Positions 17,842-25,774 of a stretch of 64,000 bases of DNA are shown here, in pieces. Each line of letters begins with the position of its first letter. Positions within the stretch are counted from its first letter, which is position 1. This stretch comes from RH-AL1 sp964235705 (GTDB lineage: Bacteria > Pseudomonadota > Alphaproteobacteria > Rhizobiales > Beijerinckiaceae), in assembly GCA_964235705.1 (NCBI GenBank), contig CAXSDP010000013.1, forward strand, positions 1-64,000. Direction: 5' to 3'. The translations under genes and the position numbers were made by a program. The notes under the pieces were generated by a model, which saw only the letters and a list, made by a program, of their open reading frames with translations, was not told where the DNA came from and did no database searches.

Positions 17842-17968
17842 ACGAGGCGTCCCGATCGGACGAATCAGGCCTTGACTTTCGCGAAGGCGGTCTGGGAACG
17901 AAAGCCAAGGCTTGGGCATTCCTTCGTCGCAGTGTCGCGCAGGCGACATTGAACCGAGGGGTCGGGTC

Positions 17969-18592
17969 ATGAAGGTCAACGGTTTGAAGGGCGGCGTCGC
18001 CGCCATCGCTTTGTGCGTGTTCGCGGGCCAGGCCGAGGCGGCCGGCGCGCAGTTCGATCTCGGAACCCTGTTCGCGCCGCTGACGCCCGGCGTCCAGCAG
18101 GCCAACGTCCAGACGGACGTCGCCATCGCGCCGCCGGTCGCCGGCACCACCCGGGCGGTGATGAAGGATCCCACCGAGGAGAAGCCCGGCACGATCACCG
18201 TCGACACCAAGAACCGCTGGCTCTACCTGTCCATGGAGAACGGGCAGGCGATGCGCTACGACATCGGCGTCGGCCGCGACGGGTTCGCCTGGTCGGGGCA
18301 GGCCTACATCGGCCGCCGCGCGGAATGGCCGACCTGGACGCCCCCGTCCGACATGATCAAGCGCCGCCCGGACATCCCGCACTTCATGAAGGGCGGCATC
18401 GACAACCCGCTCGGCGCCCGCGCCATGTACCTGTACACGGCCAAGGGCGACACGATGTTCCGCATCCACGGCACCAACGAGCCGGACACGATCGGCCAGG
18501 CGGTGTCCTCGGGCTGCATCCGCCTGCTGAACGCCGACGTGATCGACTTGTACAGCCGCGTCAAGGTCGGCGCGCACGTGGTCGTGCTCTGA
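17969..18592 (+). CDS. L,D-transpeptidase (YkuD)
   Basis: A 207-residue exported enzyme. The signal peptide (AAIALCVFAGQAEAAGA) is followed by an 80-residue spacer and a YkuD domain with GTITVDTKNRWLYLSMENGQ, GVGRDGFAWSGQAYIGRRAE and the catalytic signature HGTNEPDTIGQAVSSGCIRL (His and SGC Cys). L,D-transpeptidases form 3-3 crosslinks or attach proteins to meso-diaminopimelate in the periplasm. ATG 17969 has GAGGGG upstream and gives a proper signal peptide; an upstream in-frame start at 17912 does not. It is followed by a close paralogue, so the pair is a tandem duplication. Confidence 0.94.
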   Translation: MKVNGLKGGVAAIALCVFAGQAEAAGAQFDLGTLFAPLTPGVQQANVQTDVAIAPPVAGTTRAVMKDPTEEKPGTITVDTKNRWLYLSMENGQAMRYDIGVGRDGFAWSGQAYIGRRAEWPTWTPPSDMIKRRPDIPHFMKGGIDNPLGARAMYLYTAKGDTMFRIHGTNEPDTIGQAVSSGCIRLLNADVIDLYSRVKVGAHVVVL

Positions 18593-18724
18593 GCGCGTCG
18601 CCTTAGCCGTCCCGCCCGTGGATGACGGCGGGGCCGGTTGGTCGCCGGCCCGGTCGAACGCATTTCCGCCCCAGTTCGGCCGACATACGGAAGGCGGCGC
18701 TTCAGCCTTTCCACGTGGTGACCC

Positions 18725-19519
18725 ATGTTTCGCAAAAGCCTGTGCCTCGCCGTGACGGCGGCGGCCGTGTTCTCCGCCCAGCCGTCGTTCGCGCAGTACC
18801 GGGGTTATGGTTACAGCTACAACGGCGCGCCTGACTATTATTCCGACGGTGGCGCCTCGGCCTACGAGCCCTTCTACTACCCGGACGAGCCGCGGCGGGC
18901 GTACCGCCCCTACGCGCCTTCGCCGGCCTACGCGCCGCAGGGGGGTCAAGCGCCGCAGCAGGGTTACGCCGCGCCCGGCGGCGCGGCGCCCTACGTCGAT
19001 CCGGCGCAGGAGGATCGCGGCGGGTCCGGGCGCCGCGCGAGCGACGATGACCTCGGCGGGGCGGCCAACGTCCACACGGCGGTGGAGGTCGAGAACCCGA
19101 CGCGCCAACCGGCCGGCACCATCGTCATCGACACGTCATCGCGCCACCTCTACCTCGTGCAAGGGGGCGGCCGCGCGCTGCAATACGGCATCGGCGTCGG
19201 CCGTCAGGGCTTCTCCTGGCACGGCACCGCCCGGATCGAGCGCAAGGCGGAGTGGCCGTCGTGGACGCCACCGCGCGACATGGTCAAGCGCCGGCCCGAC
19301 CTGCCCGACCACATGGCCGGCGGGATCGACAACCCGCTCGGTGCGCGCGCCATGTACCTGTTCCAAGGGAACAAGGACACCTTGTTCCGCATCCACGGCA
19401 CCAACGAGCCGGACACGATCGGCCAAGCGGTGTCGTCGGGCTGCATCCGCATGAACAACGCGGACGTCATCGACCTGTACGGTCGCGTGCCGGTCGGCAC
19501 CAGGGTCGTGGTGCTCTGA
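18725..19519 (+). CDS. L,D-transpeptidase (YkuD), tandem paralogue
   Basis: A 264-residue paralogue of the preceding gene. The signal peptide (LCLAVTAAAVFSAQPSFA) is followed by about 75 residues rich in Tyr, Pro, Ala and Gln, then a YkuD domain with GTIVIDTSSRHLYLVQGGGR, GVGRQGFSWHGTARIERKAE and HGTNEPDTIGQAVSSGCIRM. The catalytic block is identical to that of its neighbour except for the last residue. The longer Tyr-rich linker suggests a different position in the envelope. It ends 24 bases from the convergent homospermidine synthase gene. Confidence 0.94.
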   Translation: MFRKSLCLAVTAAAVFSAQPSFAQYRGYGYSYNGAPDYYSDGGASAYEPFYYPDEPRRAYRPYAPSPAYAPQGGQAPQQGYAAPGGAAPYVDPAQEDRGGSGRRASDDDLGGAANVHTAVEVENPTRQPAGTIVIDTSSRHLYLVQGGGRALQYGIGVGRQGFSWHGTARIERKAEWPSWTPPRDMVKRRPDLPDHMAGGIDNPLGARAMYLFQGNKDTLFRIHGTNEPDTIGQAVSSGCIRMNNADVIDLYGRVPVGTRVVVL

Positions 19520-19543
19520 CCCCTCGCCAACCGTTCCCGCGCC

Positions 19544-20977
19544 TCACCGCACGAGGATGTTGGCGAACTGCCAAGGATCCTCGGCGTCGATGTCTTCCGG
19601 GAACAGGACGCCGCGCCCTTCCAGCGGCGTCCAATCGGTGTACGTGCCGATCACCGGCCCGAGATAGGGCATCTGCACCTCCAGGCAGCGACGGAAGTCG
19701 ATCTCGTCCGCCTCGACGACGCCGCGCGCCGGGTTCTCCAGCGCCCACACCATGCCGGCCAGCACGGCCGACGTGACCTGCAACCCGGTCGCGTTCTGGT
19801 AGGGCGCGAGCCGGCGCGTCTCCTCGATCGACAGCTGCGAGCCGTACCAGTAGGCGTTCCTGGCGTGGCCGTAGAGCAGCACGCCGAGCTCGTCGATGCC
19901 GTCGACGATCTCCGCCTCGCCCAAGATCCGGCTCTCGCCCTGCCGCGTCCACTGGCTGCCACCCATCTCGTCGAGCGACAGCACGGCGTCGTCGGCCGGC
20001 CGGTAGGCGTAGTGGCAAGTGGGGCGGTAGGCGACCGCGCCGCCCTCGCGCACGGTGAGGTAGTCGGCGATGGAGATCGCCTCGTTGTGGGTCACGAGGT
20101 AGCCGTGCTGCGGGCCCGGCGTCGGGCACCACGAGCGTACCCGCGTGGCGGCGCCGGGCCGCATGAGGTAGATCGCGCAGTCCGGCCCGAAGTCGTGGCG
20201 GCGGCCCTCCGCCGGCAGGGCCTTCTCGTGGGTGCCCCAGCCGAGTTCGGCCGGCTGCAGGCCCTCCGACACGAAGCCCTCCACCGACCACGTGTTGACG
20301 AAGGTGCCCATCGCCTTGGGCTTGGCGGCGCGCTGCGTGTCCCGCTCGGCGATGTGGATGCCCTTGACGCCGACCCGCTGCGCGAGCCTCGCCCAGTCGG
20401 CGCGCGTCGTCGGCGCGTCGTCGGCGATCCCGAGGTCGCCGGCGACGTCGAGCAGCGCCCGCTTGACGAACCAGGACACCATGCCAGGGTTGGCGCCGCA
20501 GCACGACACCGCCGTCGCCGTGGCCGGCCCCAGTTCGCGCTTCAGGTCGAGCACGGCCTCGCGCAGCGCGTAGTTGGAGCGCTGCGAGATGGTGAGCGCC
20601 GTGTCGGTGTAGAAGCCCGGCCACGGCTCGGCGACGGTGTCGATGTAGAGGGCGCCCATCTCGGCGCAGAGCCGCATCATGGCGGTGGACGACACCTCCA
20701 CCGAAAGGTTGACGACGAAGGGCTGCCCCTCGCCGCGCGTGAGCAGGGGGCGCAGCAGGTCGCCGATGTTGTCGGGCGTGACCTTGTCCTTGATGAAGCG
20801 GATGCCGCGCTCGTCGAGCAGGTGGCGGCCGGCGTCGTCCGGGTCGATCACGGTGAAGCGCGCGGGATCGTAGCGGAAGTGGCGCTCGATCAGGGGCAGG
20901 GTGCCCTTGCCGATCGAGCCGAAGCCGATCATCACGAGGGGTCCCGTTATGGTGCCGTGCACCGGTGCGTCGGTCAT
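19544..20977 (-). CDS. hss: homospermidine synthase
   Basis: A 477-residue NAD-dependent enzyme that condenses two putrescines, or putrescine with spermidine, to give sym-homospermidine. The Rossmann loop is VMIGFGSIGKGTLPL at residues 15-29. The saccharopine-dehydrogenase-like core includes NLSVEVSSTAMMRLC, DTVAEPWPGFYTD and CCGANPGMVSWFVKRALLD. The length matches bacterial Hss. It lies in the same direction as the ornithine decarboxylase gene (21710-22840), which makes its substrate, with a hicAB module between them. Together they give the ornithine-putrescine-homospermidine route typical of Hyphomicrobiales. Confidence 0.94.
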   Translation of the reverse strand: MTDAPVHGTITGPLVMIGFGSIGKGTLPLIERHFRYDPARFTVIDPDDAGRHLLDERGIRFIKDKVTPDNIGDLLRPLLTRGEGQPFVVNLSVEVSSTAMMRLCAEMGALYIDTVAEPWPGFYTDTALTISQRSNYALREAVLDLKRELGPATATAVSCCGANPGMVSWFVKRALLDVAGDLGIADDAPTTRADWARLAQRVGVKGIHIAERDTQRAAKPKAMGTFVNTWSVEGFVSEGLQPAELGWGTHEKALPAEGRRHDFGPDCAIYLMRPGAATRVRSWCPTPGPQHGYLVTHNEAISIADYLTVREGGAVAYRPTCHYAYRPADDAVLSLDEMGGSQWTRQGESRILGEAEIVDGIDELGVLLYGHARNAYWYGSQLSIEETRRLAPYQNATGLQVTSAVLAGMVWALENPARGVVEADEIDFRRCLEVQMPYLGPVIGTYTDWTPLEGRGVLFPEDIDAEDPWQFANILVR

Positions 20978-21101
20978 CGCTGGTCCTAGTTGAGTCGAGT
21001 GTGGGGATGGGCGGGGCGAGGCATGCGACCGGCTCTCGCGGGAACGCCGTGCGAGCGCGTGGCGACCTCCGTCGGCCTGGATCGACCTGTCCGGTCGGAC
21101 G

Positions 21102-21323
21102 TCAGGTCGTCACGAGGCGGCGGGAGGGCTGCGGCACGGGGCGGCCAAGGTCTTGCGCCGCCTCGACCCAGGCGGCGATGGCATCGCGGACGTTGCCGAG
21201 CGCTTCCTCGGGCGTTCCGCCGTCGCTCATGCAGCCGGGAAGATCGGGCACGGTGGCGGCGAACCCGCCACCGTCCTCCAGCGACAGCGGCTCGACAAGG
21301 ACAGAGTACTCCAGGCGGGTCAT
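21102..21323 (-). CDS. hicB: HicB antitoxin (short form)
   Basis: A 73-residue HicB-fold protein: YSVLVEPLSLEDGGGFAATV, PDLPGCMSDGGTPEEALGNV, a terminal helix AIAAWVEAAQDLGRPVP. The PDLPGC...DG.T.EEAL pattern is diagnostic. It is the short type without a separate DNA-binding domain. Its ATG (21321-21323) overlaps the hicA stop by four bases, so translation is coupled. It neutralises the HicA toxin encoded just upstream. The pair lies between odc and hss. Confidence 0.9.
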   Translation of the reverse strand: MTRLEYSVLVEPLSLEDGGGFAATVPDLPGCMSDGGTPEEALGNVRDAIAAWVEAAQDLGRPVPQPSRRLVTT

Positions 21324-21562
21324 CTTGCTGTTCCCACGGCGTCGATGAGGGCGATGAGCTTGCGGATGTAAATCGTTTTGATCGGCCGCTTGTAGGGGAT
21401 GGTCAAGATCATGGCCTGGGACGGATGAGACACCTTGTAATGCGAACCGCCGCCGCGCGCCGCCGCGCAATGGAGGCCGCTCTCGCGACAAACGGCCTCG
21501 ACATCCCCGATCGTCCAGTCCGCTCGCGGATTGGAACGCATCCTCTCCAAGAGCACGGTCAA
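21320..21562 (-). CDS. hicA: HicA toxin
   Basis: An 80-residue protein with the HicA pattern and catalytic His: TIGDVEAVCRESGLHCAAAR, GGGSHYKVSHPSQAM, LTIPYKRPIKTIYIRKLI and a C-terminal helix. GSHYKV is the conserved catalytic strand. HicA toxins cleave mRNA until bound by HicB. It begins about 150 bases after the odc stop on the same strand. Here the toxin gene is first and overlaps hicB by four bases, the reverse order to the module at 12.5-13.1 kb. The two HicA proteins are dissimilar, so cross-inhibition is unlikely. Confidence 0.9.
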   Translation of the reverse strand: MTVLLERMRSNPRADWTIGDVEAVCRESGLHCAAARGGGSHYKVSHPSQAMILTIPYKRPIKTIYIRKLIALIDAVGTAR

Positions 21563-21709
21563 TCATCGCATCCTTTGAACCGAACCGCTTGGGCCAGCGG
21601 GGTCGGATGAGGGTTGGCGCAGTCCTCGCTGGCCCGGCAGGATGATCTGGGGCGCCCTTCATCCGCCGCGGCACCTTCTCCCGCGAGCGGGAGAAGCCAA
21701 AGCGCCGGG

Positions 21710-22840
21710 CTAGATCACGTAGCTCTTCAAGGGCGGGAAGCCGTTGAAGCCGGCGCAGGAATAGGTCGCCGTGTAGGCGCCCGTCCCCTCGATCAGCACC
21801 TTGGCGCCGATCTCCAGGCTGACCGGCAGGAGGTAGGGCTCGCGCTCGTAGAGCACGTCGACCGAGTCGCAGGTCGGCCCGGCGATCACGCAGGGCTCCT
21901 TGGCGTCGGCGTCGAAAGCGGTGCGGATCGGGTAGCGGATCATCTCGTCCATCGTCTCGGCCAGCCCACCGAACTTGCCGATGTCGAGGTAAACCCACTT
22001 CACCCGGTCGTCGTCCGACTTGCGGGAGATCAGCACCACCTCCGCCTCGATCACGCCGGCGTTGCCGACCATGCCGCGCCCCGGCTCGATGATGGTTTCG
22101 GGGATGCGGTTGCCGAAATGCTTGCGCAGCGAGGCGAAGATCGCCTGCCCGTAGGACTTCACCGCCGGGATGGTCTTGAGGTACTTGGTCGGGAAACCGC
22201 CCCCCAGGTTCACCATCTGCAGGGTGATGCCGCGCTCCGCGAGGTCGCGGAAGATGCCGGCCGCCGCCTTCAGGGCACCGTCCCACATCGCGGGGTCGCG
22301 CTGCTGCGACCCGACGTGGAACGATAGGCCGTAGGGCACCAGGCCGAGGCGGTGGGCGTGTTCGAGCACGCGCGGCGCCATCGACACGTCGCAGCCGAAC
22401 TTGCGGCTCAGCGGCCATTCGGCGCCGGCCCCGTCGCACAGCATGCGGCAGAACACCTTCGAGCCCGGCGCCGCGCGGGCGACCTTGTCGACCTCCGCCT
22501 CGCAATCCACCGCGAAGAGGCGGATGCCGAGCTGGTAGGCCCGCGCGATGTCGCGCTCCTTCTTGATGGTGTTGCCGTAGGAGATGCGGTCCGCCGTGGC
22601 GCCGGTGGCGAGCACCTGCTCGATCTCGACGACCGAGGCCGTGTCGAAGCACGAGCCGAGCTGCGCCAGCAGGTTCAGCACGGCCGGCTCCGGGTTGGCC
22701 TTGACGGCGTAGAACACGCGGCTGTCGGGCAGCGCGCGCTCGAAGGTATGGTAATTGTCGCGCACCACGTCGAGGTCGACGACGAGGCAGGGGCCGTCAT
22801 CACGGCGCGCGCGGAGGAAGTCCTGGATCTTCTGTGTCAT
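21710..22840 (-). CDS. ornithine (lysine) decarboxylase, PLP fold type III
   Basis: A 376-residue PLP-dependent decarboxylase of the alanine-racemase/eukaryotic ODC fold. The PLP lysine is in VFYAVKANPEPAVL (about residue 48). HVGSQQRDPAMW, NLGGGFPTKY and EPGRGMVGNAGV form the phosphate and substrate sites, and AGPTCDSVDVLYE carries the second-subunit catalytic Cys-Asp. Family members decarboxylate ornithine, some also lysine. The nearby homospermidine synthase favours putrescine production. The gene is preceded by a leader of about 460 bases with several stable hairpins, suggesting RNA-level control by polyamines. Confidence 0.93.
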   Translation of the reverse strand: MTQKIQDFLRARRDDGPCLVVDLDVVRDNYHTFERALPDSRVFYAVKANPEPAVLNLLAQLGSCFDTASVVEIEQVLATGATADRISYGNTIKKERDIARAYQLGIRLFAVDCEAEVDKVARAAPGSKVFCRMLCDGAGAEWPLSRKFGCDVSMAPRVLEHAHRLGLVPYGLSFHVGSQQRDPAMWDGALKAAAGIFRDLAERGITLQMVNLGGGFPTKYLKTIPAVKSYGQAIFASLRKHFGNRIPETIIEPGRGMVGNAGVIEAEVVLISRKSDDDRVKWVYLDIGKFGGLAETMDEMIRYPIRTAFDADAKEPCVIAGPTCDSVDVLYEREPYLLPVSLEIGAKVLIEGTGAYTATYSCAGFNGFPPLKSYVI

Positions 22841-23302
22841 CGCGGCATCCCTTCGTGCCGACCCCGAGGTCGGCAGACGAATTTGAGCAAAGGGGTGAAC
22901 GACACCGTTCGCTGCCCACGCGCTTTGGAGACGCGTCGACGACGTGACGATGCCATCCGCGACCCGGATCGGGGTACCGCCCGATGCCTGGTCGGATGCT
23001 GCGCCGTGGCCTCACGGCTCCGCGCGGGGGTGAGCCCCGTGCTGAGCGGATGAAGCCATCGATTGGATCAGGGTGAGCCCCGCGATCCGCACGCCCGGCA
23101 AGAGAGACTAGCCTCTTCGGTAAGTCGGCGTTGGAGGCCGACAGAGACGAAAAAGCCCGGTCCGTCGTTGCTTTAAGTCGTGTCCCCCGTTTGGCGGGGT
23201 TCACCGGTTCGCTCCGGCTGCCGGCTTCACGGTTGGTTCACCGGCCTCTTGTCCGGAACACCAACCACCGACACACGACCACAGGCACGTGCGATTTGGG
23301 CG
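22841..23302 (-). ncRNA. long structured leader of the ornithine decarboxylase gene
   Basis: No convincing gene lies in this interval. Reading the reverse strand from about 23302, hairpins appear at 23266-23231 (7-bp outer stem ACCAACC/GGTTGGT with CCGG arms inside), 23199-23185 (CCCCG/CGGGG), 23142-23124 (GTCGGC/GCCGAC) and 23117-23100 (AAGAG/CTCTT). Alphaproteobacterial odc genes are known to carry the speF RNA motif in this position. The layout fits, but I could not check the covariance model. A GTG-started reverse frame runs through part of it and could be an upstream ORF. Confidence 0.5.
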
Positions 23303-23308
23303 AGGCCT

Positions 23309-23336
23309 AAGATAAGGCCATCGGTCCAAAGAACAA
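23309..23336 (-). promoter_or_regulatory. promoter candidate for the odc leader
   Basis: On the reverse strand TTGTTC (23336-23331) and TATCTT (23314-23309) are separated by 16 bases, a fair sigma-70 match. Transcription would start near 23302, just before the hairpin cluster. Confidence 0.4.
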
Positions 23337-23422
23337 GCTTTTATTGCCGTCGCCGGCGTTTTTCCATCGCCCACGGACGCCGAAGACACAGCGCCCGGCC
23401 GACAACCATGTCCGCCGGGGCG

Positions 23423-24187
23423 CTACTGCGCCGTGGCCGGCTTCGCCTGGTCCTCGCGGGCGTCCGCCACGATCTGCTTGAACTGCGGGAAGTCGAGCGG
23501 GCTGGCGGTGATGAACGGCCCGATCAGGTAGACCGGCGTGCCCTTGAGTTGCAGGGCCTCGGCCTCCTGGATGTTGCGCTTGAGCAGCAGCACGATCTCG
23601 CCGTCGCGCGCGTCGAGGTCCTTGTTGAGCCGGGTCACGTCGACGCCGGCGGCGATCACCGCCTGGCCGATGTCGCCGTCGGTGGCCGGCCGCGCGTTCA
23701 TCCGCATCAGGGCCTTGTGCATCTCGGCGTACTTGCCCTGGAAGCCGGCGGCGATGGCGATCTTCGCCGCCGTCACCGAGCTCTTCGCCAGGATCGGCCA
23801 ATCCTTGTAGATGACCCGGATCTTGGGGTCGTCGGCGATGAGCGCGGCGAGGTCGGCCTCGCTCTTCTTGCAGTACGGGCAATTGTAGTCGGTGAAGGCG
23901 ACGATGGTGACGTCGCCCTCCGGGTTGCCGACGACCGGCGAGGCGGCGTCGTGCAGCAGCGCGTCCTTCAGGCTCAGGATGGCCGGTTTCGCCGCCGCGA
24001 TCGCCTTGGCCTTGTGGTCGACCGCGCCGGCCGGGCCGACCATCGCCAAGCCGCCGATCGCCAAGCCTCCCACCGCCAAGCCTCCCGCCACCGCCAAGCC
24101 GCCGAGGAGGCCGACGCGCGCGACGAGGGCGCGAGCCGGGGCACCCGGGGTCGAGCGGGTGTTGGGCGGGGTGCGGTGGCGCGTCAT
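23423..24187 (-). CDS. DsbA family thioredoxin-fold protein
   Basis: A 254-residue periplasmic thiol oxidoreductase. An N-terminal hydrophobic segment is built from GGLAV/GGLAI five-residue repeats (15-bp DNA repeats at about 24046-24105). The thioredoxin fold has the redox motif FTDYNCPYCKKSEADL with CPYC and the cis-Pro loop KGTPVYLIGPF. This resembles the DsbA/Com1-like group (DSBA oxidoreductase, BdbD-like) rather than classical DsbA. ATG 24187 is chosen because the upstream in-frame start at 24223 lacks a ribosome binding site. It is divergent from phoR. The role is disulfide formation or isomerisation in exported proteins; partners are unknown. Confidence 0.88.
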   Translation of the reverse strand: MTRHRTPPNTRSTPGAPARALVARVGLLGGLAVAGGLAVGGLAIGGLAMVGPAGAVDHKAKAIAAAKPAILSLKDALLHDAASPVVGNPEGDVTIVAFTDYNCPYCKKSEADLAALIADDPKIRVIYKDWPILAKSSVTAAKIAIAAGFQGKYAEMHKALMRMNARPATDGDIGQAVIAAGVDVTRLNKDLDARDGEIVLLLKRNIQEAEALQLKGTPVYLIGPFITASPLDFPQFKQIVADAREDQAKPATAQ

Positions 24188-24427
24188 GGCGGAATTTATG
24201 CGGCCGGACCGGCGGAAAGGCAACTCGGCTCACGGGCGTGGGCGGTGCGCCGCGCACCGGCGGGGCCGCGCTTGACGTCCGGCGCCGATCGAACGCCTAT
24301 TCGGGGGCGGGATCGTTCGGGGGCGGGATCGGCGATGACGCCTCGTTGTCACATCCCCGGCGTAGGCTGATCGGTCCGCGCCACACGATCGCGGCGCGTC
24401 CCTCCCATTCGCGAGGTTTGCCCCTCC

Positions 24428-25609
24428 ATGTTGACTGCCGGGTCGATCGCCGGGTTGACCGCCGCACCACGTCCGGCCGGCGCCGGCGACCTCGCGCTGC
24501 TGGGTCGCCTGCTCGTCGCGATCCCGCAGCCGGTGCTCGCCGTCGGCCCCGACGACCGCGTGGTCGCCCTCAACGCGCCGGCGCGGGCGCTCTTCCCCGC
24601 GTTGAACGTCGGCGCGCCGCTGGCGCGGCACCTGCGCTCGCCCGACGTGCTCGACGCCATCGCCGCCGCGCGGCGCGGCGGCGCGGCGACGGAGGCGAGC
24701 TGGACCGAGCGCGTGCCGGTGGAGCGCGTGTTCGCCGTCAGCGCGACGCCGCTCGACCCCGGCGACGCGATCGTGGTCCTTTACCTCCACGAGAACAGCG
24801 AGGCGCGCCGCTTCGAGCGGATGCGGGTCGATTTCATCACCAACGCCAGCCACGAGCTGCGCACGCCGCTCGCCTCGCTGCTCGGCTTCATCGAGACCCT
24901 GCAGGGGCCGGCGCGCGACGACGCGCGCGCCAGGGAGCGTTTCCTCCACATCATGCGCGAGCAGGCGCGGCGGATGGCGCGGCTCGTCGACGACCTGCTG
25001 TCGCTGTCACGCGTCGAGCAGCACCTGCACCTGCGCCCGCAGGCGCCGGTGGACCTCGCGCACGTGCTCCACCACATCGCCGACACGCTCGCGCCGCTCG
25101 CCCACGACAACGGCGTCGAGCTGCGCGTCGCCACGGCGGGGCCGGTGATCGTCGGCGGCGACCACGACGAACTCGCGCGCGTCGCCGAGAACCTGATCCA
25201 GAACGCGATCAAGTACGGGGCCTCGCTCGCGCCCGACCGCCGCGTCCTCGTCGAGGTCGGCAGGGACGCGGTCGGCCGGGCGCGCCCCGAGGCGGTGGTG
25301 CGGGTCACCGACCACGGGCCGGGGATCGCCGCCGAGCACCTGCCCCGCCTCACGGAGCGCTTCTACCGGGTCGACGCCGGCGCCAGCCGCGCCAAGGGCG
25401 GCACGGGACTGGGGCTGGCGCTCGTCAAGCACATCGTCGCCCGCCACCGGGGCCGCCTGTCGATCGCCTCCAGGCCGGGCACCGCGACGACGTTCAGCGT
25501 GTTCCTGCCGCTGCACGCGTCGGACCAGGGACTTCGCGACGATGGGCTTCGCGACGATGGGCTTCGCGACGGGGGGCTTCGCGACGCCGGGCGGGAGGCC
25601 GCGCCCTAG
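24428..25609 (+). CDS. phoR: phosphate regulon sensor histidine kinase
   Basis: A 393-residue kinase. A PAS-like segment (residues 20-125) precedes the HisKA H-box FITNASHELRTPLASLLGF (about residue 140), and the ATPase domain has NLIQNAIKYG, VTDHGPGIAAEHL, ERFYRVD and KGGTGLGLALVKHIV. No clear transmembrane pair is visible at the N-terminus, as in many alphaproteobacterial PhoR proteins, which sense the Pst/PhoU state from the cytoplasm. The C-terminus ends in four GLRDD/GLRDG/GLRDA pentads (25529-25588). The phoR-pstSCAB-phoU-phoB order is typical. It phosphorylates PhoB at low phosphate. Confidence 0.93.
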   Translation: MLTAGSIAGLTAAPRPAGAGDLALLGRLLVAIPQPVLAVGPDDRVVALNAPARALFPALNVGAPLARHLRSPDVLDAIAAARRGGAATEASWTERVPVERVFAVSATPLDPGDAIVVLYLHENSEARRFERMRVDFITNASHELRTPLASLLGFIETLQGPARDDARARERFLHIMREQARRMARLVDDLLSLSRVEQHLHLRPQAPVDLAHVLHHIADTLAPLAHDNGVELRVATAGPVIVGGDHDELARVAENLIQNAIKYGASLAPDRRVLVEVGRDAVGRARPEAVVRVTDHGPGIAAEHLPRLTERFYRVDAGASRAKGGTGLGLALVKHIVARHRGRLSIASRPGTATTFSVFLPLHASDQGLRDDGLRDDGLRDGGLRDAGREAAP

Positions 25610-25633
25610 GCATCCCGCGCAAATGATGGGCGA

Positions 25634-25661
25634 TGTCATGCAACCGTCATCCAGCCGTCGT
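25634..25661 (+). promoter_or_regulatory. Pho box (PhoB binding site) upstream of pstS
   Basis: Three direct repeats, TGTCAT (25634-25639), CGTCAT (25645-25650) and CGTCGT (25656-25661), occur with exact 11-base periodicity. This is the PhoB box form, 114 bases before the pstS start. It predicts phosphate-starvation induction of pstSCAB-phoU-phoB by phosphorylated PhoB. Confidence 0.85.
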
Positions 25662-25774
25662 AAAAGCCTCGCGTGCCCCGTTTAACCGTCCCGCCGAACC
25701 GGGGACCGCGCCGCCGGTTCACACCCGCGCTTCCCTTCGCGTCCCGACTTTCCCGTTCCGACGAGGCCCCGTCC

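Noticed and set aside
22800..23204. 134-codon reverse frame through the odc leader
   Set aside because: It overlaps the hairpins and the odc start in another frame, with no family pattern. A short upstream ORF cannot be excluded, but the full frame is not supported.
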